A stretch of 64,000 bases of DNA from Massariosphaeria phaeospora. Lineage: Eukaryota; Ascomycota; Dothideomycetes; Pleosporales. The position numbers were made by a program, and so were the translations under genes. Positions 32,510-43,170 of this stretch are shown here, piece by piece. The first letter of the stretch is position 1. Each line of letters begins with the position of its first letter. The notes below the pieces were generated by a model. The model was given only the letters and a program-made list of their open reading frames with translations. It had not been told where the DNA came from and did no database searches. Location: assembly GCA_011032825.1 (NCBI GenBank), contig JAADJZ010000009.1:1178001-1242000 (forward strand). Reading direction: 5' to 3'.

Positions 32510-34864
32510 CTACTGCGGCACCACAACCTCCACCCTATACACCTTCCCCTCCTCCACCCCCCTAATCCTCGGCTCCCCCAACTGCACCCCATCCACCACA
32601 ACCTTCACTTCATCAACCTCCCCCCTCTTAACCTCAACCTCGAACGTCGCCCCGCGAAACAACCTCGTAACCTTCATGCCAGGCCACTCCTTCGGCAACT
32701 GCGGCTCGACCCTCAGACCCTCCTTATCACCTCTCAGCCCACACAGCCCCTCAACCAGCGCCCTATACACCCACGACACCGTCCCCGTATTGAACAGCTG
32801 CGACGAGCGGCCCGCGGTCCGCGGATACGCCTGCCACCCCCCGCGGTAGTAATTCGGAATGTACACGGGCAGCTGCCCGCGCTGCACGTAGTCCGCCTCG
32901 TCCGGGCCCGGGATCATCTGGCGCAGCACCGTGAAGGCGCGATCAGCATCGTGGATGCTGTACAGCGCCCACACGTAGAAGGCGCCGGCATGGTTGTACA
33001 CGGAGCCGTTTTCGCCCTGGCCGGGGTACTTCTGCGTGACGCGGCCGACGTCCTCGCGCATGGCGGTGAAGGGCGGCGCGAACATGACGGGGCCGTACGG
33101 CGTGCTGAGCTGCGCGTCGACGTGCGGCAGCATCGTGGCGATCTTGTCGGGCGTGGCGGCCCCGCCGAGAATGGACCACGCCTGCGGGTTCAGCCAGATG
33201 CGGCCTTCGGCGTCGTGCTGCGTGCCGAAGGTCACGCCGGCGTCGGTGATGCCGCGCGCGAACCACGCGCCGTCCCAGAAGTGCTCTGTGGCGCGCGCGT
33301 TGACTTCGGTGGCGCCGGCGCGGAAGCGCGCGGCTGTGTCGGCCTCGCCTTGCTGTTCGCAGACCGTGGCCCACAGATTGCAAGCGTAGGCCGTGGCGAC
33401 GGTGAGCCAGCCCGAGACTCCGATGCCTTTGGGGCCGACCATGTTCATGGGATCGCACCAGTCGCCTTGCTCGATGAAGCTGAGGCCGCGGTGGTCGCGA
33501 GCCGAGAGTAGCCAGTCCATGGCTCGGCTGAACCGTTCGAAGACGGTGTATGTGTCGCCGTGCATACTGGTAACCTTCTCATCGAGGAGTGCGTAGTCTC
33601 CAGTCTCGGCCAGATAGATCTCTAGTGCCACTGGAAGCCAGACACAGTGATCCGTGTGCGGGATCTGGTTGATGTATTTCAGCTCCGCACCTTCAGCAAG
33701 TAGGATTCCATCTGGCATAGACCCGTTCTTTTCCTGCTGTCCGATGGCAGTAAGGATCGCGTTCCGTGCGACCACCGGTTTGATGAAGCTCATACCCATA
33801 TTGTCCTGCAGATAATTCCTTGTTTGCGGATCCGTAGTAAGTCGATTCACGTCGCCGTGATAGTACACCTGACGGGCAAGCCAATGATTGACGAAGTTAT
33901 CGAGGACTGGGTCTGGCGTTTCGATCCGGAGGCATCCACTTCCAAGCTCAATGTACTTTTGGTAATCTTCCGCTGCCTTTGAGAAGGCTTCTTTGCTCAA
34001 GTACTTCTTTCGCATATCCAGGATCTCAGCCTCGTCAAAGGCCGGACCGAACAGAAATCGATATTCGCGCTGCTCGTCTTTCTTGAGGCTCTCGCGATAC
34101 TGCACGATCGCCGTCGGAGTCTCGTAACGCGCATCACTTTTGCTCAACTCCTCTTTCTGTAACGAGGATGGGTTATGTAGACCGCCCTCTCCCTCAAACG
34201 CCTCTTGCTTTGCTTCCCATGAGATTGGAGGGGTCTCACATAAGAAGTATGTCTTGTCCTTGAGAAACTTGGTCTTGGGATAATCCGATGCTTTCTGGTA
34301 TGGGGTTTTGTAGCTTCCCACCACGCCTATCACCTTCTCGTTCCACTCGGCCTCTTGGTTCATCCAGGACATGTAGCCAAATGGGAAATATGGATAGACG
34401 CTTATTTTGCGGTCACGTCCAGAGATGTTAGTCACGTTGATGGACCATAGCTCGGCTACGTCGTGTGTGGGAATATGGAAGGTCATTTCGACTTTGATCC
34501 CGATATACTCCACGGTCCATGAGATATCGCTCTTGCCGACGGAGAAGACAAATCGGTCAACTGGAGCACGAACAGGTTCGTATGGTGCGGAGAACAGCTG
34601 GCCAGTTTCCTCATCTTTGATATAGACGAATCGACCTGGGTGGTGCGCGTAGTAGTTCTGCTCCGGCTGCATGAAGGTCTTCGCTTCCAAGTTTGGCGCG
34701 TATGCGTACTTGGCAGGTTCGGGCTGCATGAATTGAGATACCGCATAGCCACGGCAAGTCATCTGAATCATCATTTTCTGATTCCACAGAAAGCCTCCCG
34801 CCTTCGGCAGAGCCGTAGGGCTAAGAAGCTCATATCGGTCGCCGCTCGTGGTTGATCGAAGCAT
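32510..34864 (-). CDS. GH94 phosphorylase, NdvB-type (probable cellobionic acid phosphorylase)
   Basis: A single exon of 784 codons starts at ATG 34864. It has the GH94 (former GT36) layout: an N-terminal beta-sandwich, a helical barrel from about residue 330 to 710, and a short C-terminal beta part. The motif [14 protein letters not shown] at 467-480 matches the GDWND region of cellobiose and chitobiose phosphorylases, making Asp471 the likely general acid. The phosphate-binding His is probably His625 ([12 protein letters not shown]), and the matching Thr is Thr693 or Thr695 (NTGTVSW). No signal peptide or membrane segment is visible, so it should be cytosolic. Fungal NdvB proteins of this size, such as the Neurospora enzyme, split cellobionic acid with phosphate into glucose 1-phosphate and gluconic acid after oxidative cellulose attack. 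The exact substrate is inferred from family and length. The 3' part is markedly GC-rich. Confidence 0.88.
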   Translation of the reverse strand: MLRSTTSGDRYELLSPTALPKAGGFLWNQKMMIQMTCRGYAVSQFMQPEPAKYAYAPNLEAKTFMQPEQNYYAHHPGRFVYIKDEETGQLFSAPYEPVRAPVDRFVFSVGKSDISWTVEYIGIKVEMTFHIPTHDVAELWSINVTNISGRDRKISVYPYFPFGYMSWMNQEAEWNEKVIGVVGSYKTPYQKASDYPKTKFLKDKTYFLCETPPISWEAKQEAFEGEGGLHNPSSLQKEELSKSDARYETPTAIVQYRESLKKDEQREYRFLFGPAFDEAEILDMRKKYLSKEAFSKAAEDYQKYIELGSGCLRIETPDPVLDNFVNHWLARQVYYHGDVNRLTTDPQTRNYLQDNMGMSFIKPVVARNAILTAIGQQEKNGSMPDGILLAEGAELKYINQIPHTDHCVWLPVALEIYLAETGDYALLDEKVTSMHGDTYTVFERFSRAMDWLLSARDHRGLSFIEQGDWCDPMNMVGPKGIGVSGWLTVATAYACNLWATVCEQQGEADTAARFRAGATEVNARATEHFWDGAWFARGITDAGVTFGTQHDAEGRIWLNPQAWSILGGAATPDKIATMLPHVDAQLSTPYGPVMFAPPFTAMREDVGRVTQKYPGQGENGSVYNHAGAFYVWALYSIHDADRAFTVLRQMIPGPDEADYVQRGQLPVYIPNYYRGGWQAYPRTAGRSSQLFNTGTVSWVYRALVEGLCGLRGDKEGLRVEPQLPKEWPGMKVTRLFRGATFEVEVKRGEVDEVKVVVDGVQLGEPRIRGVEEGKVYRVEVVVPQ

Positions 34865-37800
34865 GGTGTATGTCTATTCTATCGAATTGTCTCGCGCAGC
34901 TTTTGTAGGAACTTGATCGGCGCCAAATTGGTTGGTTATACAAGAACATCATCGCCATCATGGCACAACAGGAGGCTCAGCTTACTTATTACTAGTGGAA
35001 CCAACAAGAGAGAGATAGCGACGAAGTTACTCGCTATCGGCACAATCTGAAAGTGCGGCACTCTGACGTGGAACTTCGTGTAAAAGATGTTGTAGTGGAA
35101 AATTGACACTGCTAGTCGGGAACTACGACGTACGAGGAATTGTTATGGACGTCAACTTCTCGTTCGAAAAATACCGTTGTAGCGAACGAAGAGGATTACC
35201 CCACTGATAAAAGTGACCTTTGACGGATAAAAGCATCGTGGGACGTCTTTATAAAGTTGAAGGGCAACAGGCACATGATGGCGTAGGGCTAAGCGAGTGG
35301 GGCACAATCCCAGAAGGGCAATTGTCTAACGCGGATGCGGTTGTCCGGACCGTGAGGCCTTTATCCAAAACCACGGGATCCTGCCCAAGGCCGGCAGCTG
35401 GAACTGAAGTTTCTCACATCGGCAAATATACATGGAGAAACGGGATTACCTTAGGCTAGGTGGTGGGGACGCCTTACCTGAGTACCCGATGTTTAGCTGA
35501 GGACTGCAATGCGAGCGTTCAGCACTGGTTCATGAAGTTGCGCGCTGTGACTGTAGCTGAAAACTCTGTCCAAACACATGGAAAAAGCTGCGATTCGCAG
35601 ATCCCGTCTTGGCTACGCTTGTCAGAGCTGGGCGCTGCAGCCCTAGTGAGAACGCGAAGGAACTATACCGAGAAGGTAACCATGAGATCCTAGTCAAAAC
35701 CGGTAGAAGGTGTGAAGAAGCGCGGTAGCCATAGTGTGATTAGATTCCATGTTCTGTAGTCAAGCGCGCGGGTAGACATGGATAAGTCGTTACTGAAATT
35801 TTTTTGACCTATGGTCTATCGTTGTAGATATTCAAGAGGATCTGTCTAGGTCAACATCGTCATCGAAGTTCATGAAAGTGTGGTGGTGAGACATACCGAC
35901 ACATACTCAACATAGCAGTAGAGCACACGGCATAAAAGAGCCTAGTGTCACCATCTTGACATTACTCTTCTGGGTATGTATGTGCCTAAACGAACGCCAA
36001 TTCCGCGGCTCGCTACCCGCCCATCATCGCCCACCCCAAAGAGCAGACAAAGAGGACGCGACAGCAGGGAAAAGACGCCATAATGACTCACGCCTCCCAT
36101 TCAACAGTGGACCCCAGCAGCAATGCTTTCGCACAGCTGCCTTAGTACGACACGGGTACTGGAAAAACTTGTTCTAGGGCGTTGCCTTTGTCCAGCAGTC
36201 ATGTAGATGTGGTCGCGATGACCCGACTGCTGGACCCATGAGTGAAGTCCGGAGACGACACCCATGATACGCCCGGATTAATAGATTCGAGGATGATACG
36301 ATGGTATATCAAACCATGATTTAGATGTGAACGTTGTTGGAGAGTGGACGTCGGGCAGCCGGGTGACTGCGCAAACCGTTACACGGACGCGTGAAGTATC
36401 CAGATAGGGCCAGGCTGAACTAACAGAGAACACGATATAACACCGACGGCGAGAAAGACAATAGACAGAGGATAACCTTCAGCGTAGAAGGATCTTGGTA
36501 CTCTTAGTCGCACAGCCCAACGGAGGCGGCAGAGTCCCTTCCAGCTCGCATCACCTCGCGCGGTGAGTGCATTGTTAGAATTGTCATAATGCTTCGCGAA
36601 GTAGGAAGCTGTCTAGTTCATGACGATCGGAAATGTCGAGTTGAGGTTGTGTTGATGGAAGAAACACGAAACGCGGAACGCGGACGAGAAAAGTAGGGAC
36701 CGAAGATCCGTGCACTAGTGCATCTATGTTGAGCCTAGCGCAGGATGTGCTCTGGGGCTACCCGTGGAGCTATCCGTACGTCTCCGCGTCACTCCTCCAC
36801 ATTCGACAACAATAAGAAACTGTCTAAAAAGCATGTCCCTCCATAACATGTGGGATGCACCGCTTGGTAAGAAACGTCTAGGTTACCTGGCCATAAGGAC
36901 TGGTCCAGTAAAAACCGGACCAGTCATTCAATATGGACACGGATTAAATGCTAGTCGCTGCGACCCATGGAGGATATCGAGATAGATGTTTCCAACTCTA
37001 CACACGCCAAAAATGAATACAAGTGGGAGATATGTGGCGGAAGAACTACTCTTTCCCTTACGCAACTCCATCCAACCAAGTAAACCAGGATGGGAAAACT
37101 CGGCGATGCTCAAGATCCTAATCTTCGAGCCATTGTATCCGCATATGAAAACATCCTCCTGTATATTGTAGTGTCTTTCTCTCTCAAAGCCACATAAAAA
37201 CGTTACGCGCGGGGATTTTGATCAGATTGGTCCCTTCATCACCGCTTTCCCTTTTCTGTGTTGCCGAGTTTTGGGATATCTGGGAGTGCTACAAGCGCGA
37301 GCGTGCGTGAGAGGTGTAGATCATATCTGTTATACGTCAGGTTGTACCGTTCTTGTGCCGCGTGAGCCTCCCATTCCTGTTTCCAGCGTATCTGCTAATG
37401 TAAGCATGATCAAGAGCGTGCGTCCGCTAGAGCGTTCCATGGTTCTTCCTTTCGATGTTGTCCGAGCCACATGGCGAGACGCGTAGCAGCACTGTCTTTG
37501 CTATTTTTCTCTTCGTTCTTCCCCTCGTCTATGTAATGCGAGTCTGTTGTTGAAGCGGGTGTGTAGATCGTGTCGCTAGAGGAGCTTCCAGGCGGTGTTG
37601 ATATCGATGAGTGGCTCTCGGAGCGGCGAGTGGGTTGCTGAATAGATTAGTTGGGTGCTTCGAATTAGTGTGGTCTCGATCTCATACCTGAGCTGTCATC
37701 GTGGTCGTGATATCTTCTAATGGATTGAGGCGGGGAGAGCAAACGACGGTGCTGTGATCAAAGACGGCGAGGTACGATAGCGTCGCTAGATGTAGTCCAA

Positions 37801-38377
37801 CGAGCGTCAAGAAGATGCCAACTCATACATTTCCGCAGCTGCGCACTACCACTGCGCAACCCTTCGCCAGTAGGTAGTCGTTCTGCTAGCCCACCAACAT
37901 CTCGAGTCCGTGTGCATCAGGTGAACAACCACTCGATCAATCAGAACGCAAACCATGACCACCAAGCTCTGACTCAAATAAACGAAACTTGTTAGTCGCC
38001 GAAGAGGACGAGGTGTTTCAGGTGAGAGCCATTCGTCTAGTTGGGGACTAGAGGCCGTCCAAGTCAGGAAGCGTAAGCGACCGACCGGTGAACGGAGCCC
38101 CTCGACTTGTCAGCCTAAGGCCAAGACTCAAGATCATGAGAACCGAACGAGATGCTGCGGAACACTCGTGATTAGACTTGGGAGACTCTTGATGCGAGAA
38201 TGAATACGATGCTTGAAGTTTTCATCTATGGTCTCAGATCGCAATCCATCTAGGACTTATAAAGGAGACGACTGAAGGAAACATTATGATTACAGTCAAA
38301 GAGTAGGCGCCCGGCGCAGATAATTATCTTCTCAAAAGATTATAGAAAAAGACTTTGGTGTATGAGTGGAAGGAAAT
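34865..38377. other. 3.5-kb gene-free interval
   Basis: Both flanking genes are on the minus strand. Base composition is balanced, but no ORF exceeds about 80 codons on either strand, and no repeats or known motifs were seen. It contains the GH94 gene promoter (near 34865-35100) and the 3' region of the zinc-finger gene. A gene made only of very short exons cannot be excluded. Confidence 0.5.
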
Positions 38378-39958
38378 CTATTGAAAGGAAGGAAATTCCG
38401 AGTCGTACTGTTCATCTAATACGTTGAAGTCCATTGCGCATACACCTGTGGGCAGGTTTGGATCCTGCATGATTGTAGTATTGAGATTATCCCATGATTC
38501 GAGCTCACTCATAAGGTCGTCTATTATCGTTGCACATGGGGACTGGTGATTCTTTGGTGGGATTTCGTGCGGTAAAAGCGGGAGTTTCTTGTTCGGCGGC
38601 GACTTCTTGAGTGACGACATTGAAGTCTGTTCGAGTCGTTTAGCGGTAACTGGGTGCTGACGAATGTTATTAGTCAGGGCAGTGTTAACCGCGGAGCTTT
38701 GGAGCTCGGCAGCTTCTTGAATGGGGCGCATTGCTTGAGGGCGGTTGAGGTTTGTGACTGGTCCTATGTCCTTCGTAAACGCTTCAAACGCCAGAGCTGC
38801 TCCATCTTGGCCGGGGGTAAAGAACTCGAGTTTATCCTGGAGATGAGGGGCGCAGCCACTGTCAAGATATCCTTCCGCTCGTCCAGTTACGTGTCGACTC
38901 CAGCCATGCTCGATAATTTGTGTGCTTTTGCAAAGTCGGTCCCAGTGCTCTCTGACGCCGTCTCGCTGCAGTAGTGATAAAATGACTCGGGAATGTTGCC
39001 AATTGGCAATATCGTCGCCCTTCTCGAAATGTCCACTGACATGATTGCAGCGGTCCGTCCAGCTGAGGAAGAATTTGAAACAGAAACCACAGCCCCACCC
39101 TGTTCTCGATGCTCGTTCTTTTCTCGCGTAGTTGACATGTTGGCTCTCGGAGCATGTTTTGCTGCTGCAGGTCTTGCAGTTGTGTCCGGCTTTGTGATGG
39201 TGTTTAAAGTCCTTGTCGGAGAAGTAAGTCTTTTCGCACATATCACATTCATACATCTCAAAGCGCTCCTGGAATATTTCCTCATGTGTCTTCCAATCAT
39301 ACTTGAGAGTGAACGCTCTCGGACATGCCGTACACCAGTACTGAGGTTCCTTATCGGTCCGACGAGGTCTTACTGTCCTCTTATGGCAGGGTGCAAACGA
39401 CTCCTTATTATATCTAGCGTTGCATTGCGACAAGGGCTGAGTGCCTGAGGTCGGACCCGAGTCTCTGATAGATTGGATCGGATACGTGGCTACGCTTTCG
39501 GTAGGCGGGCTCAGCAGCTGTTCTGCATGGGAGATGTCGTAGTCCCTTGATGCATCCGAGAAGTGGGATAGTGCTGTGTTCGCCGAAGCCGCCGAGTCTC
39601 TGAGGCGCCGACGAGAGAATATGCTGCCGTTCGAGGAGCGATAGTTGGTAGATTGGGACGATTGTGTAGATGTCGATATATGACGGCGATGTAAAGGTTG
39701 CGCGCCATAACCGAAGTTCATCCCCTGCCATTGAGCCGAGGGGCTATAGGAATACTCTGTCCTCGTTAGGGTAGATTCCATCGTATGTATAGCGCATGTC
39801 TCACCTGGACCGCTATGCTCGACCAGGGCCTGCTGGTCATGTGGAAGGTGCTGTGCCGGTTGAGCGCCAAAGAACGTAAACGTCTCATGATTCATCTCGA
39901 AATCCTGGAAATCCACGTCCATATCCGCTGGAAAAGCGCTCAGATATCGATTGTCCAT
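38378..39958 (-). CDS. C2H2 zinc-finger protein, putative transcription factor
   Basis: A single exon of 526 codons starts at ATG 39958. The first 200 residues are low-complexity (Ser/Thr/Gln/Pro-rich). A basic segment, KRTVRPRR near 193-200, may serve as a nuclear signal. Three finger units follow: CTACPRAFTLKYDWKTH at about 209-225 lacks a clear second His; CDMCEKTYF...HHHKAGH at 238-259 is a usable C2H2; GCGFCFKFFL...NHVSGH has a classical C-x2-C-x12-H-x3-H. The C-terminal half has no recognised domain. The pattern is common in lineage-specific regulators of Pezizomycotina. Target genes are unknown. A GT/AG pair just upstream (CCAGGTACGG near 39975) may belong to a 5' UTR intron. Confidence 0.8.
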   Translation of the reverse strand: MDNRYLSAFPADMDVDFQDFEMNHETFTFFGAQPAQHLPHDQQALVEHSGPGETCAIHTMESTLTRTEYSYSPSAQWQGMNFGYGAQPLHRRHISTSTQSSQSTNYRSSNGSIFSRRRLRDSAASANTALSHFSDASRDYDISHAEQLLSPPTESVATYPIQSIRDSGPTSGTQPLSQCNARYNKESFAPCHKRTVRPRRTDKEPQYWCTACPRAFTLKYDWKTHEEIFQERFEMYECDMCEKTYFSDKDFKHHHKAGHNCKTCSSKTCSESQHVNYARKERASRTGWGCGFCFKFFLSWTDRCNHVSGHFEKGDDIANWQHSRVILSLLQRDGVREHWDRLCKSTQIIEHGWSRHVTGRAEGYLDSGCAPHLQDKLEFFTPGQDGAALAFEAFTKDIGPVTNLNRPQAMRPIQEAAELQSSAVNTALTNNIRQHPVTAKRLEQTSMSSLKKSPPNKKLPLLPHEIPPKNHQSPCATIIDDLMSELESWDNLNTTIMQDPNLPTGVCAMDFNVLDEQYDSEFPSFQ

Positions 39959-41324
39959 GCTCCGATATATTGGACCGTACCTGGAAGGAATAGAAAATGT
40001 AAGATTAGAGGGGGGATTTTGAGATCGCTGCCTAACGAGAGAGTCGGCTTGAGGCGCCTAACCCATCACCTTAACAAACAATTATCGAGTGTTACCTGAG
40101 GCTAGCTGACCAGGGTGATCGGAACATGGGGGGCTCGCATCTTTCACCTGAGACACAGATTGAAACGAAACGCGACCACGAAACAGACGCGTTCGCGAGA
40201 AAACCACGTTAGTGGCCAGTCGGGTAACGCCGAAGAGCCGCAGCACTGCTGTGTCAATACAAGTCAGCCCCGAGGGGCAATGGCCAGAGGACATATATCC
40301 CTCTTTTCCGTCTGGAAAACCCTGCGATGACTTGAGATAGGAGTGACTGCGGAAGATGGGGGCCGAATTTGTAAAAGCGCTGCGGGCGAGAAGGCTGGGG
40401 CGGTGATGTTTCAGAGCGCGAGAAGGCAACCATTTGCCAAGGGATTCCTCTTCAAGCTGCCATAGAAACAATTCTTGCAGCCCAAGTTGCGCGGAGAGAA
40501 TACACCATGTAGTGTGTATTCCGCCGTGTGTGGTCGGCCAAAGCTGTTGCGGTTATGAGGAGAAGCAGATTACGTGATGGTGTTCTGGTGCTACTTCCTC
40601 ACTTATCGAGTACCTCTTACCTCAGCTGGATCATAGATACGTCATGTAAAATAGACCTTGCTGCTAGCCTTCTTGGAGGTTCGCACGAGCAGAACAACAC
40701 GACAGGACAATACACAATACTTTTGTTTTCACTGCATTCTACACTGCAACAAAAGCTGCCTTGACCTCGGTTCCCGGGGACTTCGGGGCCGGAGGTAATC
40801 ACATGACCCTACCCTCATGCACCAAGGCCACGCTGCCTAGGATTCCGTCGGGGAGTACAACACAGGGGCTATGTAAGTCGATGCTAGAAACAGCGAATAA
40901 CGTATCTAAGCATAGCCGAAAGAGGAGATTATGGTGCTACTACATCCCCAAATGCATTTACCAGTCGCGATTACTAAAGTCCGTCTGCTGGTTACAGAAG
41001 ACAAGCTGTATGCCTTACGAAATCTGCAAAGATAGCCAAGGAGGTTGAAGTTCTGCTTTGGCTCCACAAGATAGTCTCATTGGTGTGATCTAAGTCTGCC
41101 TTGTTAGTCCAAGAGGTTGAAGACAGGTATAGACTTTAGCGTAATATCCTCATAGGTAGTCAGAAGCAGACCTGGGATCTGCTAAGAGCAGGTGATCCCT
41201 TTGACAATGTATTCCATATTGTGAAGTCTATGATAGTACTCTGTGTTCTTTCTATAATCTAGTGTTATGGCTACATCGCGCAAAGGAAATATCGCCGGAA
41301 TTTTACGTCTCTCATAGAGGGCCT
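39959..41324. other. intergenic region
   Basis: It includes the upstream region of the zinc-finger gene. ORFs up to about 129 codons (40082-40471, minus) have no recognisable content. The right part (40830-41320) is more AT-rich, with two AAGAGGTTGAAG/AAGGAGGTTGAAG motifs near 41037 and 41108; it may be an old repeat. Confidence 0.4.
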
Positions 41325-41970
41325 TTAGGCCCCGCTACCCCCAAGCCGCTGCTCCAAGTTGCTGGCCTGCTCATTTAGCACTGCCATTTCGGCGAGCCGG
41401 CTTTCCTTGGCGAAAAGAACGTCACTCAGCGCGCGGGATGACCGGATTAGGTCCATCTCGTTACAGTCCTGGATGGCGGCTCGGCTTTCCTGGATAGTCT
41501 CGAGCTCGCGCATCAAGCAGGCGGCCTGTTTTTGCTCGATCTCGGCGAGCTGCTTGGCGATCTGGCCTTTTTCGGCCTCTGAGAGCGGTGCTGTGGCAGC
41601 GGTTAGTCCAATGAGGTATAAGGCTGAAGAATGGCACTGAGAGCGGAAACGTAGGGCTATAGGGTCTTAACGTACGTTGTGGCGTCGGACGTGCTCCTGC
41701 AGGCTGCTTTGGAGCCAAGGGCAGACGGGGGGTGACGAAGGCTTGCGGATTCCGCGCCCAGACCGCTCGGCGACGCTCATCAGTCGAGATGGTTGCTTCT
41801 TCTGTGATTGAAGCAGTTGAGGAGGTAGGCGTGTGCGGTTCAGGAGAAGCGGGCGTTTGAGGGACAGGAGGGTTGGCGGGCGGCTGCGGTACGGGTGGGC
41901 CAGCGGGCGCAGGTATTCCTGGATCGCAGAGGCCGGCAAGGGAGGCAATGATGGCCGCGATCACGCCCAT
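41325..41970 (-). CDS. small proline-rich and coiled-coil orphan protein
   Basis: Two exons, 41970-41676 and 41590-41325, joined across an 85-bp intron (donor GTACGT, branch GGACTAAC, acceptor CACAG) give 186 residues in one frame from ATG 41970. Residues 1-15 (MGVIAAIIASLAGLC) are hydrophobic and could be a signal or anchor. A Pro-rich stretch with PPVPQP/NPPVPQTP repeats follows to about residue 50. After the splice comes a charged helix, SEAEKGQIAKQLAEIEQKQA and beyond, likely a coiled coil, ending in GGSGA. No family is recognised. The frame-preserving intron and the clear helix argue for a real gene; function is unknown. Confidence 0.55.
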
Positions 41971-42524
41971 GGCTGCTGAAGTGGAGCGATGGCTGAGCTG
42001 GAAAGTGTGGTGGTTGCCGTCGGGGGGAGACGGTTGTCGGTCGTAGTAGGGAGAGGGGAGAAAACAGCGCGTTCCGTACCAAAGCTGCGCGGGGGTTGTC
42101 GCGAGGGCGACGGGTGCGAACTGGTGCCCCCTGTTCTCGTTCCCTACCGAGTCTTGCAAGATGCCCCATATTCAATTTACATATTCTTTCTGCTGTGCAT
42201 GCTGTCGCACTCTCTGTTGCGTTTTCAAGGCCCATACTGCCGCAAGTCGCCGTGATCGTCGTCTTGGGGAGGCCAGGGAAGCTGCTTTTCGGCGCCAGAC
42301 CAGCGCCTCCTCTTTTCGCCCACACCACCCTCACCCCATCAGAAAAACGCCTACATTTCGATGCAGGTCATCGCAGGCCACTGCAGATACTCCTTCAGGC
42401 TGTAGCACAGCGCTCCTAGCTACGCAGGTAAAGTTACCCCCTTCTTCTGGCTGCGGTGGCATCCCAGCCCTGAGGTGGATCCCCGCGTCCTCACTGGATG
42501 TCGCGAACCGCGGCTGCATCCCCA
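41971..42524. other. intergenic region
   Basis: It carries the promoter of the small orphan gene and the 3' part of the open frame that runs through the adjacent repeat. No other feature is seen. Confidence 0.4.
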
Positions 42525-43170
42525 GGGCTTCTGCAGCCTGAGGAAAGCGACAGTAGGCATGTACAGGCCTTCTACAATCCTCGAGCAATGAACTCGAAGC
42601 CAGCAGCAACTTCGGGGCGGCGAGGTCGACCACCAGGGGCTCACTGGGCCTCGCCGCCCCACTATGGGGTCGCGGCCTCGCTGGATGTCGCGGCCTCGCT
42701 GGATGTGCGGCCTCGCTGGATGTCGTGGACTGCGACTGCGCTCCCAGGGCTTCTACAGCCTGGGGAAAGCGACAGCGGGCATATACAGGCTCTCTGCTAT
42801 CCTCGAGTATTGAACTCGAAACCAACAGCAACTTCGAGGCGGCGAGGTGAACCACCGGGGGCTCACTGGGGGTCGCCGCCTCACTAGGGATCGCCGCTTC
42901 GCCGGATGTCGCGGACCGCGACTTCACCCCGAGGGCTTCTGCAGCTTCCGGAGAGCGACGACAGGCATAAACAGAACCTCTACAATCTTCGAGTATTGCA
43001 TTCAAGGCCTGCAGCATCATCAAGGCCGCGAGCTCGACCACCGAGGGCTCACTGGGCCTCGCCGCCTCACTGGGCGTCGCGGCCGGCGACAGCACTCCGG
43101 GGCTTCTGCAGCTCGCGGAGAGCGACGGTGAGCATGAAATGACCTCTACAATCCTTGAATATTGCACTCG
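42525..43170. repeat. GC-rich tandem repeat, about four units, inside an open frame
   Basis: The block starting GGGCTTCTGCAGCCTG recurs at 42525, 42747, 42933 and 43100 (spacings 222, 186 and 167 bp). The spacing difference in the long unit comes from a short CTCGCTGGATGTCGCGG iteration near 42670-42725. On the minus strand a frame from about 43167 (GTG; first ATG near 43024) to 42331 stays open through the repeats and encodes repeated (I/L)LEDCR and (P/S)QAxEALG motifs. The first two spacings are multiples of three, so frame is kept; the outermost unit is out of frame. The plus strand is also partly open, so coding is unproven. Confidence 0.6.

Noticed and set aside
32390..33511. Plus-strand frame of 373 codons opposite the GH94 gene
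   Set aside because: It is rich in His, Pro, Arg and Leu with no domain, and lies antisense to the catalytic part of a recognised enzyme.
34865..38377. Hidden multi-exon gene in the long gap
   Set aside because: All frames are shorter than about 80 codons, and no set of splice sites joined them convincingly by inspection.
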